Below are positions 35,197-43,682 of a DNA stretch of 64,000 nucleotides, piece by piece; position 1 is the first letter of the stretch, and each line of letters opens with the position of its first letter. Below the pieces are notes generated by a model, which made no database searches, was not told the origin of the DNA, and was given only the letters and a program-made list of their open reading frames with translations. Both the position numbers and the translations under genes were made by a program. The stretch covers positions 124,001 to 188,000 of the forward strand of contig NZ_QNRC01000004.1 of NCBI RefSeq assembly GCF_003709565.1, in the 5' to 3' direction. The stretch is from Paracoccus sigandri (GTDB taxonomy: Bacteria; Pseudomonadota; Alphaproteobacteria; Rhodobacterales; Rhodobacteraceae).

Positions 35197-35753
35197 TATT
35201 TCTTACCCTTTTTCTTGCCCGCCGCTTTGATGGCATTGAACGTCTCGGCATCAGGCGCTGACGGCTTGTCCGCATCCTTGCTGAGAGCGGCGAAGACGTC
35301 CTGGATCTCGGCAAAGGATCTCCCGCGCAGAACGCTGAGATCGCTGCCGTTCTTGATCAGAGCCGCCTCTGCCTCGGTGAAAAAGTCGTCCATTTCCTGC
35401 GCCGTCATGCGCTTGCCGCCCGACGCCGATTTGTCCGACCCTCGCCACGCTGCACTCAGCGCCTCGAAGGCGATCAGATAGGCGTGCTGGAGCGGGCGGG
35501 GCGGGCTGGCGTAGTATTGGACCAGGTCCAAGGCGTCTTGCGGCGTCATCCCCCCGCCGATAAGCGCCAGGCGCAGGATAGCAGACACTTCGTCCGGCTC
35601 GGCGTCTTTGTCGAAGTTGACATAGATCGTGTAGAACCCGCGCCCACACTCGCGCTTGATCTGGCGAAGCTCGTCCGCGCCGAGGAAAAGACGACGGCGC
35701 TTGCCATCGCCAAGGTCTGCGTGGATTACTGCAATGTCAGGACCGATAGCCAT
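35196..35753 (-). CDS. Tail assembly chaperone / GTA gp10-like protein
   Basis: 185 residues from ATG 35753; the frame extends upstream to 35813 but would overlap the divergent cargo gene. The N-terminal beta part (VIHADLGDGKRRRLFLGADELRQIKREC) and the helical part with ALDLVQYYASPPRPLQHAYLIAFEAL resemble gene-transfer-agent family proteins that act before the tape measure. It ends with a lysine-rich tail. No slippery sequence for a frameshift was noticed. Confidence 0.68.
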   Translation of the reverse strand: MAIGPDIAVIHADLGDGKRRRLFLGADELRQIKRECGRGFYTIYVNFDKDAEPDEVSAILRLALIGGGMTPQDALDLVQYYASPPRPLQHAYLIAFEALSAAWRGSDKSASGGKRMTAQEMDDFFTEAEAALIKNGSDLSVLRGRSFAEIQDVFAALSKDADKPSAPDAETFNAIKAAGKKKGKK

Positions 35754-35767
35754 TAAGGAACCCTTCG

Positions 35768-36376
35768 ATGAGGCTTGTTTTATCAGCATTAATATTATCC
35801 GCATCGGCATCACAGGCCGGGGCGAATGTTTCTGAATGTGCGTCCGTGTCGTCAGATCTAGATCGGCTCGCCTGCTACGACAGGGTTAGCGGTCGAGAGC
35901 CTTCAGTTAAGTCCGCTGATCTCGTTGGCAAATGGCATGTCTCAATCCGAGAGTCGGAATTCAGGGATACAACGGACGTTTTTCTTTCAATCGTTTCAGA
36001 TGAATCTGTGCAGTGTGGATCTCTCCGGGACTCTGTCCCTGCTCAACTGATTATAAGGTGCATGGAAAATACTACTGCCATGTTTATCAAAACTGACTGC
36101 CACTTGGCATCAAGCAGATACAATGATTATGGGGACGTTGATGTCCGGCTGGATGACAGCCCAACCACAACCGTCTCCATGGAGGAAAGCACCGATCACA
36201 AATCTCTGGGGCTTTGGTCCGGAGGTAGGTCCATCCCATTCGTCAAGACAATGATCGGGAAAGATACAATGTTGACGCGCTTTACTCCGTATTCGCATTC
36301 TCCAGTAACCGCCCGATTCCAGATATCTGGCCTTGACGAAGCGATAACCCCATTGCGCGAAAGCTGCGGCTGGTAG
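35768..36376 (+). CDS. VasI/TagO-like periplasmic protein (cargo gene)
   Basis: 202 residues on the opposite strand to the tail genes. There is a signal peptide (about 1-20), then CASVSSDLDRLACYDRVSG, the conserved start of VasI/TagO proteins, then KWHVSIRESEFRDTTDVFLS, QLIIRC, and the typical ending RFQISGLDEAITPLRESCGW. TagO (VCA0118) is an accessory of type VI secretion; lone phage copies are found without a secretion system and their role is unknown. The AAGGA RBS lies 14 bp from the divergent chaperone start, so the two genes share almost no promoter space. Confidence 0.8.
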   Translation: MRLVLSALILSASASQAGANVSECASVSSDLDRLACYDRVSGREPSVKSADLVGKWHVSIRESEFRDTTDVFLSIVSDESVQCGSLRDSVPAQLIIRCMENTTAMFIKTDCHLASSRYNDYGDVDVRLDDSPTTTVSMEESTDHKSLGLWSGGRSIPFVKTMIGKDTMLTRFTPYSHSPVTARFQISGLDEAITPLRESCGW

Positions 36377-36518
36377 CCTCGGCTTCACCGGCAAGAATCC
36401 GCTTAACGAATCGTTGACCTCCTGCCAGTCTGGCCGAGGCCTCACCGCCATCACTGAAACCCCGCAGGAAGCCTGAAACAGAGGCGGGCAACCTGCTCGG
36501 GAAAGGAGGTGATGTGTT

Positions 36519-36611
36519 ATGGCCAGGAAGTGCGGTTGCAAAACCAAACCGAAGGGCCGGAAGACGGTGCCTGTGAAACCTCACAAGCGCCGCCCTCCGA
36601 GGAAGTGCTGA
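36519..36611 (+). CDS. 30-residue basic cysteine peptide
   Basis: Encodes MARKCGCKTKPKGRKTVP then a KPHKRRPPRKC end: 30 residues, 14 of them Lys or Arg, three Cys, no acidic residue. The Shine-Dalgarno AAAGGAGGTGAT (36502-36513) is a full match to the anti-SD, which strongly supports translation. It follows the VasI-like gene on the same strand. The composition suggests nucleic acid or metal binding; I know no family for it. Confidence 0.7.
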   Translation: MARKCGCKTKPKGRKTVPVKPHKRRPPRKC

Positions 36612-36692
36612 CGAGGCACTGACGATGACCAAGGCGGTGAGGCCACTGGTCGATGCAGAATCGCAGGTCCGGGAATCCCGGTCAAGAGAAAC

Positions 36693-36709
36693 GCCCCCGA
36701 AAGGGGGGC
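36693..36709. terminator. Possible bidirectional hairpin between convergent genes
   Basis: GCCCCC-GAAAG-GGGGGC stem followed by a short T-containing stretch. It separates the plus-strand small peptide gene from the minus-strand DUF2806 gene. Confidence 0.45.
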
Positions 36710-36717
36710 TTCATGGC

Positions 36718-37731
36718 CTATTTTGATGGCTCTGCATTCCCGACGTGAACCAGGCTGCCCCTGCCATCCGGTCGAAGCAACATCACCGCGCCTCCTTTGA
36801 CGTTCTTTGCCAAAAGGCGAGCATATTCGAGTATGAGATCCCCGGATCTGTCCGGTAAAATCGTTGAAATTGCTTGCCCCGCATCAGTGAGTACATATGC
36901 CGGTACGCCAATCCGATCTTTGCTCATCGCGAGTTGATCTCTCGGCACATCCTCTGCCAGGTCCTTCCTTGCGAATCCAAACAATAAGGAATCGGAGCCG
37001 CCAATCATCAAGTCATCCCCGTCTTGCTGCCTTATTGCGCTAAAAACCGTGTGCTGTCCGCCGACGCCCGGATCTACCAACAGCTCCGCAGATACCAAGG
37101 CGGATGTTTCCTTGAACGTAAGCTGCTCCATTAACGGCTTGTATAAGGCTGGACCAACCCTGACATGGCATATGCGCTCAAACAACTCGGCCGTGTCTCT
37201 ATCCAATTCATCGACCACACGAAGAACCTTCTGCGAAAATGTCCCTGGCCGCCGGATCTCGGCAGCAAGCACGCGCCCCCATCGATGACGAAGCTCCTCG
37301 GTGTTTGCAGACGCCGAGTACTCTTCAAATCGGTCGAAGAACTCCTCGGACATTGCCCCCTCGATGTCCTCGTAGTCCTGCCGCCCCTCAATGAGATCGA
37401 CTTTCGCCTCTTCGACAACCGCTTCGATGTTCTCTTGCTGCGCAATGACCTTCCTGAAGTGCCGATTGAAGGCACGTTGGGCCAGCTCAGGCGATGCGCC
37501 GATCTGCTGAACACCATAATCTGCTGCCGCTTCTATCAAGGAAACCTCCCCGCCTGTCTTGGCTCGCTTCCTGGCGGCGAATCCCTCCAGATAGGCGCTG
37601 CCAATGTCCACCGCGGCACCGACAAGGCGATCAACAGATGCGACCGCCCTGCTTTTGGCGCCAGCCTTAACGCCTGTGTCAGTCATTTCACCAGAGACGG
37701 AAACTTCGTTGCTCAAATGGTCGTCTGACAC
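36718..37731 (-). CDS. DUF2806 domain protein (cargo gene)
   Basis: 337 residues from GTG 37731, chosen for its GGAGG RBS six bases upstream; the frame opens at 37794. The core (about 115-190) has the DUF2806 pattern ELRHRWGRVLAAEIRRPGTFSQKVLRVV. The N-terminal half is mainly helical. Function unknown; members occur in prophages and islands, and some are suspected of defence roles. It interrupts the tail operon between the tail tube and chaperone genes. Confidence 0.78.
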   Translation of the reverse strand: MSDDHLSNEVSVSGEMTDTGVKAGAKSRAVASVDRLVGAAVDIGSAYLEGFAARKRAKTGGEVSLIEAAADYGVQQIGASPELAQRAFNRHFRKVIAQQENIEAVVEEAKVDLIEGRQDYEDIEGAMSEEFFDRFEEYSASANTEELRHRWGRVLAAEIRRPGTFSQKVLRVVDELDRDTAELFERICHVRVGPALYKPLMEQLTFKETSALVSAELLVDPGVGGQHTVFSAIRQQDGDDLMIGGSDSLLFGFARKDLAEDVPRDQLAMSKDRIGVPAYVLTDAGQAISTILPDRSGDLILEYARLLAKNVKGGAVMLLRPDGRGSLVHVGNAEPSK

Positions 37732-37852
37732 CGTGAACCTCCATGCTTGCACACATAGAGGCTCAAGTGATGCCGATTCTGCGAGTCTTTTCATCGTTCT
37801 GGAGAGCGCAGTTTCCCGCGCCCGCCACGCCGCCGATGCGACGGTTTCGTTG

Positions 37853-38332
37853 TCAGCCGCTCGGCGCCCCGGCCGTCCAGGTCAGCGTTCCGGCACCTTT
37901 GCTGATGCTGATGTTCGCGACCGGGATGTTGTCCGCGTCCGGCTGGCTGGTCGGGTATTCCAGCAGCACGCCCGGCCCCTGGTAGTAGCCGTGGGCGGTC
38001 AGGTCGTTCTTGTCGCCGGTGAACATGACGATCCGAACGTTGCGCTGCTCGGCGTCCATGATCCACTGGCGGCAGAAGTCGAACGTTTCGAGTTCGAGCG
38101 CCGCTTCGCCGGTGATGTTCCAGTCGAGCGCGCCGGCTTGACGCCAGACCTCCACGGGCGCGCCAGGTCCGCAGGTGGCCACGATGTTTGTGGTCTGCTC
38201 GGCGCGCGTCAGGTTGAAGGCGCGGGCATTGATCGCGCACAGATACTGCCAGTCAGCCGTGGACGTGGAGCTTTGGTCCACAAAGATGCCGAGCGTGGAA
38301 ATGACGCCGGCCAGATCGGTTACGTCAGCCAT
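37853..38332 (-). CDS. Major tail tube protein
   Basis: 159 residues from ATG 38332 with GAGG six bases upstream. A beta-rich fold with TGEAALELETFDFCRQWIMDAEQRNVRIVMF and a C-terminal GAGTLTWTAGAPSG end fits siphoviral tail tube proteins (TP901-1 type). It lies directly after the DUF3168 tail completion gene and upstream of the chaperone and tape measure, the expected place. Confidence 0.78.
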   Translation of the reverse strand: MADVTDLAGVISTLGIFVDQSSTSTADWQYLCAINARAFNLTRAEQTTNIVATCGPGAPVEVWRQAGALDWNITGEAALELETFDFCRQWIMDAEQRNVRIVMFTGDKNDLTAHGYYQGPGVLLEYPTSQPDADNIPVANISISKGAGTLTWTAGAPSG

Positions 38333-38738
38333 TTTGAACCTCATGTGTGATAGCTGAGAAGGTGAACGAACGACCCCAGGTCACTCCGTCCGGGTTTCGC
38401 GGCGTCATTGCCCCGCATTGGAATTGCTGCACGACCAGATCCGCGCTCGACAGGACCGCGGCGCCCAGCAGGCGATGAGCCTGCTCGCAGAGCCGGAAGG
38501 CCTCGGCCGGATGCGCCAGGTTGTTGACCCGCTTGCGCGACCAGAGGGAGACCACGCCGCGGTGCTGCTCGGCATAGAAGCCCTCGCCACGCATTGGCGT
38601 GCTGCTGGTCAGATCGACGTAGCCGACCGGATAGATTGGCGTCCCTAGTCGCGTCGCGTGCCAGCCGCCTGCCAGCGGTACCTGTGCGCGCAGCACGGCA
38701 TCAATCGCCTGCATCAGCTGCAGCCCATGATCAGCCAT
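38325..38738 (-). CDS. Tail completion protein (DUF3168)
   Basis: 137 residues. MQAIDAVLRAQVPLAGGWHATRLGTPIYP.GYVDL and the later SLWSRKRVNNLAHPAEAF match the DUF3168 (tail terminator) pattern. It overlaps both the tail tube gene (8 bp) and the HK97-gp10-like gene (8 bp). Confidence 0.8.
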   Translation of the reverse strand: MADHGLQLMQAIDAVLRAQVPLAGGWHATRLGTPIYPVGYVDLTSSTPMRGEGFYAEQHRGVVSLWSRKRVNNLAHPAEAFRLCEQAHRLLGAAVLSSADLVVQQFQCGAMTPRNPDGVTWGRSFTFSAITHEVQNG

Positions 38739-39159
38739 TGCGCATGTCCTTGCGGAGCGCCGCGGCAATATCGTTCAGCGCCTGCTGTTTCGTTTCATCA
38801 AAGGCTGGCTGCATCGCGGGCCGTGGGGCCATCTTGTGGGTGCCGAATTCGAGGTCGTCGGCGTAGCCCATACTGGACCAAGCCTCGGCCTGGTTGCGCC
38901 GGAAGGAACCGGCGCCGGTGTTGTTGACCAGGTCGCCGGTATCGGTGTTCGGAGCCGATCCCGGCGCCGAGACGGTTACCTCGCGCCGCGGGCTGTAGCG
39001 AGTTTCCGTGCGGCCCGGAGAAACCTGCTGAACCTTCTCGATGTACTCCGCTCGCGTCCTCTCAGCCGCCCGGACCAATGCCGGCGTCACATCCGCCCCG
39101 CGCGCCATGCGCGTCAGGCGCGCGTTCAGGGCCCTGTCGCCGATGATGCGCGCCATCAT
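38731..39159 (-). CDS. HK97 gp10-family head-tail / tail component
   Basis: 142 residues from the ATG pair at 39159, with GGGAGG upstream. The pattern TPALVRAAERTRAEYIEKVQQVSP...TGDLVNN...DLEFGTHKMAPRPAMQPAF is typical of the HK97 gp10 family, including the final ARPAxxPA-type strand and helix. It joins the neck to the tail. Confidence 0.83.
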   Translation of the reverse strand: MMARIIGDRALNARLTRMARGADVTPALVRAAERTRAEYIEKVQQVSPGRTETRYSPRREVTVSAPGSAPNTDTGDLVNNTGAGSFRRNQAEAWSSMGYADDLEFGTHKMAPRPAMQPAFDETKQQALNDIAAALRKDMRNG

Positions 39160-39533
39160 TCCGCCTCCCCAGCGGCTGCCTGCACGGGCCGCGCCTGACA
39201 GCTCCACATCGCCCGGGCCGGGTCAACGTCCACGTGGATCACCGACCAGTTGCGCCCGCCGACGGTCACGACGTCTCCCTTGAGGGGATCGACCGAAATC
39301 GATGTGCCGACGATCATCAACTTCACATCCGCGTCGGGGATGTCCGCCATGGCGCGAAGCTGGTCGCTATAGGCCTCCACCATCGCCTTGCAATCATAGG
39401 CCTGTACGGACCCCGCGGTTTCACTCCAGCCACCGGAGCCAGTTGCTCGCGTCAGCACCGCATCGCTGAAGAACAGCGAGGTGTCTTCGAACACCGCGCC
39501 GATCTCAGCCCTGATCTCATCAAGCAGGCTCAT
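39156..39533 (-). CDS. Head-tail joining protein (phage neck, unassigned family)
   Basis: 125 residues from ATG 39533. A helical start (LLDEIRAEIGAVFEDTSLFF) and beta-rich middle (DVVTVGGRNWSVIHVDVDPARAMWSC) recall head-closure proteins of HK97-like phages. Four-base overlaps with both neighbours and position between Mu-F-like and gp10 genes support a neck role. Confidence 0.6.
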   Translation of the reverse strand: MSLLDEIRAEIGAVFEDTSLFFSDAVLTRATGSGGWSETAGSVQAYDCKAMVEAYSDQLRAMADIPDADVKLMIVGTSISVDPLKGDVVTVGGRNWSVIHVDVDPARAMWSCQARPVQAAAGEAE

Positions 39534-40522
39534 CAGTTGATCCCCAGGCTGAAGGACGTGGTGCAGCGACAGCCGACGACATCTGCCGACAGCGCGCCAA
39601 ATTCCCGGTCGCCGGGCCAGCGCATCCGCGACCCGAGCGGCGACGTGAACGCTTCGCCGTAGGAGGCCGTCTTGCCGTTCAGAACGCGATGGCTGTGCCG
39701 AACCCGCTCGTCGCGGGCCGACTGCCACTTGACCGTGATGGCCGAGGCGTCGAGCCCGACATTCTCAGCAGTTTGCCGCATTGCCTCATAGCGACCTGCA
39801 TTGAGCGCGCTGTGCGCTTCCGTCCGCGCGATACGGTCACCGCGCCGGATCAGCAGTCCATCTGAGTATCGGCCGATGATCCGCTCCAGATCGGCTCTCG
39901 CCAGCGGCTTTCCTGCCTTGATCGCCCGCCGCACGATGCTGTCAAAGCGCCTGTCGCGCGCGGCGCGCCGGAAATACGCTGGATCAAGGCGGATCAGCTC
40001 GTCCCGCGCGTTGGCGACATAGGTGGCCTCCTGACCGGTCAGTCCGAGAATACCGCCTTCACGCCGGCCCGCGGCACGGTTGATGCGGCCGACGATCTCC
40101 CGCGCCACCGCATTCGACCCGCGTCCGGTTCGCAGCGCCTCAACGACATACTGCCGAACGCCCTCGCGGGTCGCGGTGCTGATCTCCACGATCAGGCGGC
40201 TGCCGTTCTCGCGGGCCCACGCCTCCGCCGCCCAATGACGGCGATTGAAGGGGATCGAGGACAGCGAAGCAGCCAGGCTGATCTGATAGTTCGCGCCGCC
40301 ATAGAAAGCGGCGTCCACGGCATCCTGAACGCCCCGGAAATATTCCGGCGACAGGTTCAGGGCGTCCAGCAACCCCTCTACATCGCCGCGGTCAAGCAAC
40401 TCCTCAACCTCGCGCAGGCGCGCAGTCGTCGTGATCCGCTCGATCGCCTCGATGAATGCGGCCCTGATGGTCGGGTGCAGTTCGTCCAGCAGCCGGTCGA
40501 ACGCGCCGGGAAGGTCTCTCAT
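39533..40522 (-). CDS. Head morphogenesis protein (Mu gpF-like minor capsid)
   Basis: 329 residues from ATG 40522, which overlaps the upstream stop (ATGA). The C-terminal third has the Mu-F signature: IARTEAHSALNAGRYEAMRQ, then KWQSARDERVRHSHRVLNGK, and CRCTTSF at the end. The N-terminal part is helical. Such proteins are minor head components, possibly ejected or involved in head assembly. Unusually, the gene comes after the coat and connector genes rather than next to the portal. Confidence 0.85.
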   Translation of the reverse strand: MRDLPGAFDRLLDELHPTIRAAFIEAIERITTTARLREVEELLDRGDVEGLLDALNLSPEYFRGVQDAVDAAFYGGANYQISLAASLSSIPFNRRHWAAEAWARENGSRLIVEISTATREGVRQYVVEALRTGRGSNAVAREIVGRINRAAGRREGGILGLTGQEATYVANARDELIRLDPAYFRRAARDRRFDSIVRRAIKAGKPLARADLERIIGRYSDGLLIRRGDRIARTEAHSALNAGRYEAMRQTAENVGLDASAITVKWQSARDERVRHSHRVLNGKTASYGEAFTSPLGSRMRWPGDREFGALSADVVGCRCTTSFSLGIN

Positions 40523-40968
40523 ACCCGCAGCAGCCAGCGCGAGGTGCCGGAGGAGATCAGGCTGCCCAGCATCGGCAGAAGCCACGGGAACCGCTTGCCG
40601 GCGGCGACAGGCCCGGCGACGGGGCGGCGGTTCTGGTATTCGACCTCAACCGAGCCCGCCTTGTATCGCTTGGCGTCCTTGCCGACGTTCTCCGGCGCCC
40701 AGAGGTCCACCGTCAGGGCCTGAACGGCCAGGCGAGCCGCGGCCCGGCCAACGACAATCAGCTCCTCGTCGGACAGGTCCTTGTGGCACCAGTTCAGCGA
40801 CACTGCCATCCAGCGCGAGGCATTGACCAGCGCGGCCTCCTTCGCCTCCGTGGGCGCTGCCTGCCAAGCTCCGGCGCCCTCGGCCTCCAGATAGGCGTCG
40901 GCGTCCGCCAGCGAGATGAAGCTGTTCGCCTCTGGATCGATCAGCAGGTTCCCGACAACAAGCGGCAT
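40519..40968 (-). CDS. Head-tail connector, DnaT-like family
   Basis: 149 residues. Starts with the ANSFISLADADAYLEAEGAGAW signature followed by EAALVNASRWM, the pattern of the phage DnaT-like/head-completion family located between coat and tail genes. Despite the DnaT label in databases, a structural role is more likely at this place. Confidence 0.72.
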   Translation of the reverse strand: MPLVVGNLLIDPEANSFISLADADAYLEAEGAGAWQAAPTEAKEAALVNASRWMAVSLNWCHKDLSDEELIVVGRAAARLAVQALTVDLWAPENVGKDAKRYKAGSVEVEYQNRRPVAGPVAAGKRFPWLLPMLGSLISSGTSRWLLRV

Positions 40969-40971
40969 CCC

Positions 40972-41223
40972 TCAATCTCCCCTGATCACTTCGACCAGTT
41001 CCGTCCGCGCCATCTCCAGTGCGCCGAGCATCGAATAGCCGCCGACGCGGCCGCCAATGCCGTAGCGGGAGAGGCCATCGGCACATATGCCCCCAATCGC
41101 GACGCCCACGACCTCGCCGGACCTGGCCATCTCCAGCCAGTATTCCAGTTGCTGGATGCAGGTCTCGCTCGGCTCGGGCTGGCAGGTCGGGCCGCCGAAG
41201 ATCGCGGTGACGTTGTCAGCCAT
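40972..41223 (-). CDS. Small phage protein of unknown function
   Basis: 83 residues, mixed alpha/beta, with a GGRVGGYSMLGALEMARTELVEVI C-terminal half. Overlaps the next gene by 8 bp. A similar small protein (GICADGLSRYGIGG) recurs in many phage early or head regions in my experience, but its role is not known. Confidence 0.6.
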   Translation of the reverse strand: MADNVTAIFGGPTCQPEPSETCIQQLEYWLEMARSGEVVGVAIGGICADGLSRYGIGGRVGGYSMLGALEMARTELVEVIRGD

Positions 41224-41524
41224 CTGCGCTTGGCTCGGAATGCGCGACCTGCTGGGCCAGTTCGCGCAGCTTCTCCGCGCCGAGCCGTTTGTCGAAATCC
41301 ACGCCGCTGGACTCCAGCAGATCGACCAGTGCGGGCTTTTCCATGGAGGCGATGGCCTCGGGCGTCAGGTCGGGGGCGGGCTGCTGAGCGGGGGCGGGAT
41401 TGGGCTCTGGTGTGACCGGCGCCGCAGCAGCGGTGCCATTCGCCAGTGCCACGGCTTCGTCATGGCTCATGCCTTGTTCCAGCGCGGCATAAAACCGCGC
41501 TCTGATCTGCGATGCGCTGGCCAT
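41216..41524 (-). CDS. Small phage head-region protein with Pro/Ala linker
   Basis: 102 residues: a helical N-terminus (ARFYAALEQGMSHDEAVALAN), a Pro/Ala-rich linker (about 35-55) and a helix-extended-loop-helix (SAP/HeH-like) C-terminus (MEKPALVDLLESSGVDFDKR.GAEKLRELAQ). The C-terminal motif resembles HeH/LEM-like DNA-binding folds, but this is weak. Confidence 0.6.
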   Translation of the reverse strand: MASASQIRARFYAALEQGMSHDEAVALANGTAAAAPVTPEPNPAPAQQPAPDLTPEAIASMEKPALVDLLESSGVDFDKRLGAEKLRELAQQVAHSEPSADG

Positions 41525-41527
41525 GCG

Positions 41528-41746
41528 CTATTCCCCCGCGACTTGCGAGCCGAGCGCAACGCTCAGCCACGCGGTGCCGTCGCAGTATGCCAGGCACGGA
41601 CCACCTGCGGCACCATCCTCGCAATGCACAAGAAGGCCGGCGCTTGCAGTTGCGTCGGGCAGATCGGCCACGGTGAAGGATTGCAGACGGTTCAGGGCGG
41701 CGTTGATCGACCGGGTGCCGGTCTGGCCTCGTTTCAGTATCGACAT
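41528..41746 (-). CDS. Small phage protein (head decoration or fibre-like)
   Basis: 72 residues. The C-terminal part (LLVHCEDGAAGGPCLAYCDGTAWLSVALG) resembles the short beta motif found in capsid decoration and fibre proteins. Lies 55 bp after the coat gene; a GC-rich hairpin (41769-41794) separates them. Confidence 0.55.
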   Translation of the reverse strand: MSILKRGQTGTRSINAALNRLQSFTVADLPDATASAGLLVHCEDGAAGGPCLAYCDGTAWLSVALGSQVAGE

Positions 41747-41801
41747 GGCGACCTCCTATCGGGTTGGTGCGCGGGCAGGTCTCCCAGCCCGCGCCTTGCC
41801 A

Positions 41802-42779
41802 TCAGGCCGCGGCGATGCGGTGAACGAACCGCACGATGCGGATGTTCTTGGCCTCGTAGCGCCGCGTCCAGTTGTCGGCGTCGGCCAGCTCGGCGTTGCT
41901 GGGCGTGTCCAGCGCCGGCACGCCGGCATCCGGGGTCCACGCGATCCCGCGCGGGTGCAGGACGAAGTGCCGGCGGGAAACCAGGTATTCCTCGCCGCCG
42001 TTGGTCAACGCCGATCGCTGGGTCTCGGCGGGAACCTTCGGATTGCCTTCGCCGTAGCCGATGGCGCCCGGCCCGAACAGATAGGTCGTGAACACTCCGC
42101 CAGCATTCGGCATGCCGTCATCGATGATGACGCGGCGCCCCATATAGGTGGCGATGACCGGCTTGCCCTCGTCGTCGGGCAGGTAGTCGATCAGGCCCTG
42201 CTTGCGCAGCAGCCGCTCGGTCGCCGAGTGCACGGCCAGCGCGGTCAGGCCCCGCTCTGCGTCGCCAAGGGTGCCGCCGGCATCGATGAGGCTCTCGCCA
42301 TCGATCACTGCCGCATCCCCGGCCAGCGCCGAGATGTTCAGGGTGTTCACCGGCGGCGCTTCCGCAGCCAGCGCACCCATCGCGCCGTTCAGCGTCTGAA
42401 TCATGGCCGTCTGCATCCGGCGCGCCCATTTGTCGGCGATCAGGTCGCCGACCGCCCCCATGGGGTCGTCACCCGCCAGAGCGGCCGCGAGGTCGGTCGC
42501 GCCATAGACCAGGGCGCGGGCGTTCAGCACAGCCACGTCTCGCTGCGCGGTGACCTTCTCGACGTTCAGGTCGGTTCCGGTGTCCAGCACCTGATCGTCA
42601 CCGGTCAGGTCTTGCCAGAACGGCATGTTGACGGTCCCGCCGCCCGAGGGCAGATCGAGATCGGCAACGGGGGCAACGATGCCCGACTGCCAGAAGGCCG
42701 AAAGCTCGGCGGTGCGCTCGATGACATAGTCTCGGAAGACCTCCGGGACGATAACATCCGAAAGTACGGTAGTAGCCAT
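41802..42779 (-). CDS. Major capsid (coat) protein
   Basis: 325 residues. The sequence (TTVLSDVIVPEVFRDYVIERTAELSAFWQSGIV...GGTVNMPFWQDL) is the typical start of a group of HK97-fold coat proteins that use a separate scaffold and no protease. A GGAGAAAACGA leader gives a strong RBS. It is encoded after scaffold and portal, with a 7-bp hairpin (42797-42821) in the leader that could stabilise the mRNA. Confidence 0.85.
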   Translation of the reverse strand: MATTVLSDVIVPEVFRDYVIERTAELSAFWQSGIVAPVADLDLPSGGGTVNMPFWQDLTGDDQVLDTGTDLNVEKVTAQRDVAVLNARALVYGATDLAAALAGDDPMGAVGDLIADKWARRMQTAMIQTLNGAMGALAAEAPPVNTLNISALAGDAAVIDGESLIDAGGTLGDAERGLTALAVHSATERLLRKQGLIDYLPDDEGKPVIATYMGRRVIIDDGMPNAGGVFTTYLFGPGAIGYGEGNPKVPAETQRSALTNGGEEYLVSRRHFVLHPRGIAWTPDAGVPALDTPSNAELADADNWTRRYEAKNIRIVRFVHRIAAA

Positions 42780-42864
42780 TTCGTTTTCTCCTGTATGGCT
42801 GATTTCAGTGTGAGATCAGCCGAGGCACCGCCCTGGCTGCGTCCGTGACGACGGCACAGCCGCC

Positions 42865-43668
42865 TTATTTGCCAACCGGCCCGGTTGCCCGAACCGCGGT
42901 GGCGTAATCCTTGAACCCGGCGGCGCGGGCCATTGCCTCGCGCTTCTCGGCGGGCAGCCGCGCCTGGTCGGTCTTGTTCCAGTTCGCTGCGGCGAAGGGG
43001 TTGGCCTCGCCGGAACGAATGGTCTGGCTGCCAGGGGCACCGGGGCCCGTCGGCTTGGCCAGATAGGCCTTTCCCTGCTTGGCGGCGAAATCCTTGGCGA
43101 AATCGACCGGGGACACCTCGCCAAGATCGGTCTCGACAAAGGCCACGCGACTGCCATCCTCCTCGCGCCGGACCTTCACCTTGGGCCCGAGGTAGGACAG
43201 CAGGATCTCCTCATGCGCGGGATCAAAACCGGCCTCGACCAGCGCCTTGCGCAGATGATCGTTGCGGGTGCTGCCGTCGATATAGCTGTCGCGCTCGTTG
43301 ATCTCGGCTTCCTTGTCGGCCAGATCCTTGGCGTGCTTTGCTTTCAGCGCATCGACAGCGCGGGCGTGCTGCTCTTTCAGCGATTGCAGCGCCTCGTCGG
43401 GCTTGTCCTTTTCGTCGCGCTTGACCCATTCGGCGGGGTCGAAATCGTCGGGCAGGTCCGCGACCTTCGCCTCCAGATCGGCGACCTTGGTGGCCAGCGC
43501 ATCCTTGTCCTTGTTGACCTTGTTCAGGGTCGCCTTGAGGGTCAGTGCCCCCGGGTGCTTCCCGAACTCGTCCAGCGCGAGATAAAACGCGCCGTCCTTT
43601 TCGGTGTAGTGCTCGCGCAGCGCCTCGGGAACATCCTCGAGCGCCTCGATGATTGCTTTCAGGGCCAC
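42865..43668 (-). CDS. Capsid scaffolding protein
   Basis: 267 residues, strongly helical and charged; about 45-130 is a coiled coil rich in Lys, Asp, Glu and Ala (NKVNKDKDALATKVADLEAKVADL). The C-terminal half contains a compact segment around GSQTIRSGEANPFAAANWNKTDQARL that probably contacts the coat. Position between portal and coat is the standard one for scaffolds. The start follows an intrinsic-terminator-like hairpin and a GGAGG RBS. Confidence 0.8.
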   Translation of the reverse strand: MALKAIIEALEDVPEALREHYTEKDGAFYLALDEFGKHPGALTLKATLNKVNKDKDALATKVADLEAKVADLPDDFDPAEWVKRDEKDKPDEALQSLKEQHARAVDALKAKHAKDLADKEAEINERDSYIDGSTRNDHLRKALVEAGFDPAHEEILLSYLGPKVKVRREEDGSRVAFVETDLGEVSPVDFAKDFAAKQGKAYLAKPTGPGAPGSQTIRSGEANPFAAANWNKTDQARLPAEKREAMARAAGFKDYATAVRATGPVGK

Positions 43669-43682
43669 AGGCCACCTCCATG

